Shown: positions 57,201-64,000 of the stretch, in pieces
How positions within the stretch are numbered: position 1 is the first letter of the stretch
Layout: every line of letters begins with the position of its first letter
Source of the DNA: Agelas oroides
Lineage: Eukaryota > Porifera > Demospongiae > Agelasida > Agelasidae
Reading direction: 5' to 3'
Assembly: GCA_949130485.1 (NCBI GenBank)
Contig: OX422200.1
Coordinates: forward strand, 1,533,774 to 1,597,773
Length of the DNA stretch: 64,000 bases
Notes under the pieces: model-generated
Database searches by the model: none
Told to the model about the DNA's origin: nothing
Seen by the model: the letters and a program-made list of their open reading frames with translations, nothing else
Position numbers and translations under genes: made by a program

Positions 57201-60200
57201 TATGGCCTTCCTTCCCTCCCTCCCTCCCTCCCTCCCTCCCTCCCTCCCTCCCTCCCTCCCTCCCTCCCTCCCTCCCTCCCTCCCTCCCTCCCTCCCTCCC
57301 CCCCCCCCTCCTCCTCTCCTCCCAGCCTCGGCAGTAGAGGCATGTTACTCACAATACAACACTCTGGGAACACAGTTTGGTAACTGTGGTTATACCAGTA
57401 CCAGCTTCATACCCTGTGCCTCAAGGTATGTCCCTCCCTCCCTCCCTCCCTCCTCTCTCCCTCCCTCCCTGTATGCAACACTCTCAACATAACATACTGT
57501 CAACATAACGTACTGTCAACATAACGTACTGTCAATATAACACACTGTCAACATAACATACTGTCAATATAACGTACTGTCAACATAACATACTGTCAAC
57601 ATAGCGTACTGTCAACATAACGTACTGTCAACATAACGTACTGTCAACATAACGTACTCTCAACATAACGCACTGTCAACATAACATACTCTCAACATAA
57701 CGTACTGTCAACATAACGTACTGTCAACATAACGTACTGTCAATATAACACACTGTCAATATAACACACTGTCAACATAACGTACTGTCAACATAACGTA
57801 CTGTCAATATAACACACTGTCAACATAACGTACTGTCAACATAACGTACTGTCAACATAACACACTGTCAACATAACGTACTGTCAACATAACGCACTGT
57901 CAATATAACACATTGTCAACATAACATACTGTCAACATAACGTACTGTCTATAATGCACTGTCAACATAACACACTGTCAACATAACGTACTGTCAATAT
58001 AACATACTGTCTATAATGCACTGTCAACATAACGTACTGTCAACATAACGTACTGTCTATAATGCACTGTCAACATAACACACTGTCAACATAACGTACT
58101 GTCAATATAACGTACTGTCTATAATGCACTGTCAACATAACACACTGCATGTCAACATAACGTACTGTCAACATAACACACTGTCAACATAACGTACTGT
58201 CAACATAACACACTGTCAACATAACGTACTGTCAACATAACACACTGTCAACATAACACAATCCCCTGCCTGACCCTTATATTGTATCCTGCTTTCCAAA
58301 ACAACAGTCATATAAATCCAGTCAAAGAATTATACGATCCTCTCCAGTCCTCCATTAATTATCACACTCAACGATGATAGCATTGTACTGCCAGTATACC
58401 GGGGTATGTGCTATGTATGGAGTGGGACACTGACATGGTGGTGAATTTCTGTGTGAAATATTCCAGGGATGTTCTCTGTGGCCAGCTGCATTGTGCTGGA
58501 GGGAACTTCATGAACAATGTGGGCGTGAGATCTAGAATCACGGTGATTACGGCCACCACAAGTTCTGGTGCACCATGCCGGTGAGTTTAATGAGAGAGGA
58601 AAAGGGTGACGAGGATGGAGGGTGAGGAGGGGATGTGTGTGAGGGGGTGTGTGTGTGTGTAGAGGGGGAGAATGAATTGTTATTTGTAAATTTAGATCAA
58701 GAATCCTGGCACCCTTACTTCCAGGTCCTTCACCACCCGCCCTGGTGCAGACATCATGAGCCCTGGCCTTGTAGAGGACGGCAGTCGATGTGGAGACGGA
58801 ATGGTAAGATATGTCCTCTCTGTTGCCATGACAATGTGACATCATTGAGCACCATTATTATGACATTGTTTATGTAATTTCTCTTCACACAGCTGTGTTA
58901 CATGCGGAGTTGCACTTCAGTGAGTCAACTCAGCTACCTTGAAGCCTGCAGTAGCAACAATGGACAGACGTGCTCTGGGAATGGAGTGAGTCTGACATTT
59001 CTGTTCAACTCAGGATACTAGCTGTGCACTTTCATTTATCTACAGCCTTCAATCCTAGCCTTCAATCCTAGCCTCATTCCCGGGCCCCTCCCAGCTTTAC
59101 ATTTCATTGCTTGGACTGTGATCATGTGCCGGAAAACCTGTGGTCGTAGCCCATTGTCCAGCCCATGTGCGCCTCCCAGCAAGAAATGGCCTGGTGAACC
59201 AAGTCAATTTCTTGGGCCGTCAAATTTCTTGGGTCTATTACATGATAAGGACCAATGAGATTGTGAGATCATTAATTAGTATGTAGCACTTCCCTTATAG
59301 CAATAAAATTTTGCATCTCTACTCGAGTATCCCAACATTTCTTGAGTGGGTGTGGTGCAAATGTTTTGAATGTTGCCAGGTTACGCTAGTCACAAAAGCA
59401 CATGCTAACCCAACTTGGTTCACTAGACTGTCTTTTCTCATGAGAGGGTGGGGTCTGGGCATGAGACTAGCTAGCTAGCTAGGTCAAACTGTTCAGTACC
59501 TGCTGTCAAATGAGTTGGGGATCATTTTTGGCAGCTGTTGTTCACTGTCTGTTGCATTTATCAGGATATATATAACAGAATTTGCGGACATGACTGCAGC
59601 TTTCTCCCGCTAGCAATGTAACAACAGGAACCAATGCTCGTGCAATGTGGGTTTTGTTGGTGATGCCTGCCAGACAGCACGGGGAACAGGTGAGTCAACA
59701 ACACTGCCCTCTCACACCTAGCATTGGACTGAAATCTATCCTGCATTCTTAAAGAGTAAAGATCCTGACCACCTCCTGCAGGTAATGGTGGTGCTATAGC
59801 TGGTGCTGTGATTGGTGTCCTACTGGGGCTGCTCCTGGTTGCTGGGGGTGTGGTGGGAGTCGTGTTCCTGGTGCTGCGAAGGAAAAAGAATAAACCTTCA
59901 TACTCTCCTACCAGGTACAGAATTTTGTTACACGCCTATGTACTTTTAGGTACATTCCCCAGACAAAGCAGCATGAGCCCGAAGGGTGAACACTAGCTGT
60001 TCCATCTGGGGAATGCAGATTATTTTTGGATGTTGCCCCTAGCAACTCACTGTCACACCTGTTTTCACCTCCACCCATTTCACTTCATGTTGTTTAAGTT
60101 CAGAATTTTGGTCGCTAAGCAACATTCAACAAACTTGATTACAACCACACCTATCTATGCAGCCACATTTTCTTGCATGACGAGTCTAAACTCTACCTCA

Positions 60201-61225
60201 AGATGCTCACAGAACCCTGAGATTTAGTGCTACTACTAGTACTAGTATACTAAACAGCTGTAATACGACTTAATGGTACTCACAGTCCTTTGGGTTCACT
60301 ATGATATTTTTCCCTTTTGTCCTTCCAGGCGCACTCCTGCTGGCATCCCCTCCTCCCGATCCATCCGGAAACCACTGACAGACTCACAAGACAACCTCCT
60401 CAACCTTGAGGCTGCATCCACCCCTCCAGGTGAGTCACTCCCTGCTAGTAGACTAGGCTATCCTTGGTCCCCACCACGGCTATCCATGTACTAGACTTTT
60501 CGTACCCAATTGCCATTTCTCCTACAAACTGCCCGGGTATGAGGCTACACTATGGCCTGTTTTGTTGCTTGCATGCAGTACGACAAACTGCAAGAACCTT
60601 TCTAAGTTGTGGAAAAGTCGGTTTCTGGGAGTTCACGATGTGAAATTCTGCTCCTCTGTTCTCAGGTGCCAGGAGACCTCCACCATCAGCATCACAGGGC
60701 TACAACCCTCCCCCCTATACCTCACAGGCGGGCTACAAACCTCCCTCCTACACCTCTCGGTCTGCACCTCACCAACAACAGCCCGCTACTGCCACTGTAG
60801 TGACCGTCTCAAGAAAACCTCCCACTCCTTCTGCACCCCCGCAACCTCCGTCTTCCCGATTGCCTCCTTCCAGGCCTGCTCCTTCTCGGCCTCCCCCTTC
60901 CCAGCCAACCCGTCCAGCCCCTCCTTCCAGGAAGCCCCCTGAAGGTATAGTGAAGGTCTTGCAATGAGACTAACTTCCCCATTCTATCACCGAGAAAGTA
61001 ACAGTTGATATAGTATGATAACTATGGTGTATTTAATACCCAAATTAACCAGCAACAGTAGGAACTGTCCTAATCTGTAATCTAGTAATGCTCTGCTCTC
61101 CTGCAGCCCCTCCTAAACCATCTGCTCCTCCGAAGCTGCCAAAGTGGCCTCCCAGTGATAACAGCGAGACAGAGAGACCCGTACCTGGGCCTCCTAAGAA
61201 GCCAGTAGTGCCCCCTCGAAAATAG
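48698..61225 (+). CDS. ADAM-family membrane metalloprotease
   Basis: Exons with agreeing phase: 48698-48779 (signal peptide MRGLLLLALLATSVAG), 48990-49048, 50538-50604, 51453-51535, 51866-51938, 52044-52104, 52882-52949, 53154-53219, 53767-53838, 54074-54234, 54600-54772, 55234-55463, 55776-56061, 57326-57425, 58467-58580, 58725-58803, 58893-58985, 59614-59689, 59782-59914, 60329-60429, 60666-60944, 61107-61225 (TAG). One prodomain exon between 49048 and 50538 is missing from my model, because phases 0 and 2 do not join there. Domains: prodomain ending in RLRR (furin site), catalytic domain with HELGHIFNMDHD at 54727-54762, disintegrin, cysteine-rich, EGF-like, a transmembrane helix (59800-59870) and a long proline-rich SH3-ligand-type tail. 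Expected to shed cell-surface proteins; appears catalytically competent. Confidence 0.85.
50301..50393. mobile_element. 93-bp fold-back mini-element in ADAM intron
   Basis: TAACCTCATTTCCAG left, GAGCCTGGGAACGAGGCTA right; inner CCCAGCTTTCCG / CGGAAGCTGAG also pair. Flanks AAGTGGACA and CAGTGAACA, 7 of 9. Confidence 0.6.
51657..51865. repeat. CT-rich polypyrimidine tract before ADAM exon 51866
   Basis: About 200 bp of CTCC/TTCC runs on the plus strand ending at the acceptor TCCTCCAG. Both-strand open frames here are low-complexity artefacts. Confidence 0.8.
52145..52207. repeat. Everted palindrome of two element ends
   Basis: 30-bp arms (AAGAGCCTGGGTACGAGGCT... and complement, one mismatch) around a 3-nt centre. 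The element ends point toward each other's outside (right end then left end), as expected from two adjacent insertions or an inverted duplication. Nearby, about 52310-52405 has a direct duplication of a GGACCTGGGAACAAGGCTAG segment. Confidence 0.7.
53236..53300. mobile_element. 65-bp hairpin mini-element in ADAM intron
   Basis: TAGCCTCATTCCCAGAC left and CCTAGGAACGAGGCTG right; flanks TGGTACTCA and TGATGCTCA, 7 of 9. Confidence 0.6.
54249..54480. repeat. (GT)n / (GTGTGC)n microsatellite
   Basis: About 230 bp of GT and GTGTGC units directly after the donor of ADAM exon 54074-54234. Confidence 0.95.
55563..55733. repeat. (CTCCTCCC)n tract in ADAM intron
   Basis: CCCCTCCT-type units for about 170 bp between the two disintegrin exons. 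Confidence 0.9.
56117..57310. repeat. 325-330-bp tandem repeats carrying (CCCT)n tracts
   Basis: A unique segment (ACATCTCCTTTTGCATGTGA ... AATTCGGTGTGACCCGAGTA) followed by CTTCCTTCC(CTCC)n and poly-T recurs with starts at about 56357, 56681 and 57010. The non-microsatellite parts are practically identical between units. Lies in the intron before ADAM exon 57326-57425. Confidence 0.9.
57482..58258. repeat. 16-bp minisatellite, nearly 50 copies
   Basis: Unit CAACATAACGTACTGT with CACACTGT and CAATATAAC variants and occasional shortened TCTATAATGCACTG copies, between ADAM exons 57326-57425 and 58467-58580. Confidence 0.95.
59154..59471. mobile_element. Fold-back element, TAGTCTC-type, degraded
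   Basis: TAGCCCATTGTCCAGCCCAT left and GTCTGGGCATGAGACTA right; interior (GGTGAACCAAGTCAATTTCT ... TTGGTTCACTAGAC) matches the 31905-32214 and 63309-63632 elements. No clear target duplication, possibly obscured by GCTA repeats at the right. Confidence 0.6.
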
Positions 61226-61378
61226 ATGACTTTGTTGATTTGAGATGAAAAGTTTTATTATCATGTCGTTTTCTGTGAATCAGTGATATCAATTGTACAG
61301 GCTTTGCATATAAATCCGAATATGAGTTTTTTGAGCGCTAGCGGCGCGCGGTAGGGTCGCTTGACGTCACGTGCGACC

Positions 61379-61424
61379 GAGCCTCGTTCCGCGGCCGGCG
61401 TGTGGAGGCCTGGGAACGAGACTA
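61379..61424. mobile_element. 46-bp mini-element abutting the BDH2-like start codon
   Basis: Left GAGCCTCGTTCC, right CCTGGGAACGAGACTA. Its last base is immediately followed by ATGGCGACC, whose GCGACC recurs left of the element (CGTGCGACC); a worn target duplication (6 of 9) is plausible. Confidence 0.5.
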
Positions 61425-63841
<2,417 letters not shown>

Positions 63842-64000
63842 GTAGGACTGTGGAAGTGATGCTTCACTCTCTCCTTTCCTTACTTACCTCATTACAAACT
63901 TGTTACTCACCTCATGAGCACCACTACTCCTCCATCTTCTGCCTGTTAACATGTGCGAGACACCTTTATGTATGGACATACTATTTAATATCTTCACTAA

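Noticed and set aside
55489-57492. Long Pro/Ser/Leu and Glu/Gly/Arg frames
   Set aside because: They are low-complexity translations of CCCT and CTCC repeats, not genes; only the ADAM exons within are real.

Overview
This is a eukaryotic (animal) genomic window. Genes are split into many exons with GT-AG introns, including introns as short as 60-67 nt. Microsatellites, minisatellites and small inverted-repeat transposons are abundant. The gene families (ADAM metalloprotease, shootin-like actin regulator, TKL-like kinase, macro-PARP, BDH2) point to a metazoan. An early-branching invertebrate such as a sponge is my best guess, but I cannot prove the phylum from the sequence.

Layout. Positions 1-5769 (+) hold the 3' half of a shootin-1-like gene (poly-proline, WH2-like motif, acidic tail). 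It converges on 7088-26898 (-), an 11-exon gene that I assemble into a 2240-residue protein: RG-rich N-terminus, protein kinase, four RRM-like units, KH-like region, three macro domains, WWE-like domain and PARP14-type ADP-ribosyltransferase. The pair then repeats. A rearranged LINE sits at about 27970-28620, a 5'-truncated and damaged shootin copy at 28714-32679, and a second intact kinase-macro-PARP gene at 34602-48143 (-, 11 exons, 2272 residues). All exon junctions agree in phase between the two PARP genes, and both totals divide by three without stops. The shootin copies are nearly identical even in introns. The PARP copies have diverged strongly except for near-identical patches in the kinase and macro 1 exons, so the two halves have different histories (recent duplication or gene conversion on top of an older tandem duplication).

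From 48698 (+) a complete-looking membrane ADAM protease gene runs to 61225, divergent from PARP copy 2 across a 0.55-kb intergenic region with three TGACGTCA (CRE-type) sites. From 61425 (+) a BDH2-like short-chain dehydrogenase starts and runs off the right edge.

The main candidate for an undescribed system is the kinase + RRM/KH + triple-macro + WWE + ADP-ribosyltransferase polypeptide. One chain would combine phosphorylation, nucleic-acid binding, ADP-ribose reading or removal, and ADP-ribose writing, and it is present as two intact tandem paralogs. The second is a family of fold-back elements with ends like TAGCCTCGTTCCCAGGC and 9-bp target duplications, ranging from 585 bp down to 34 bp, which resembles Mutator-like MITEs.
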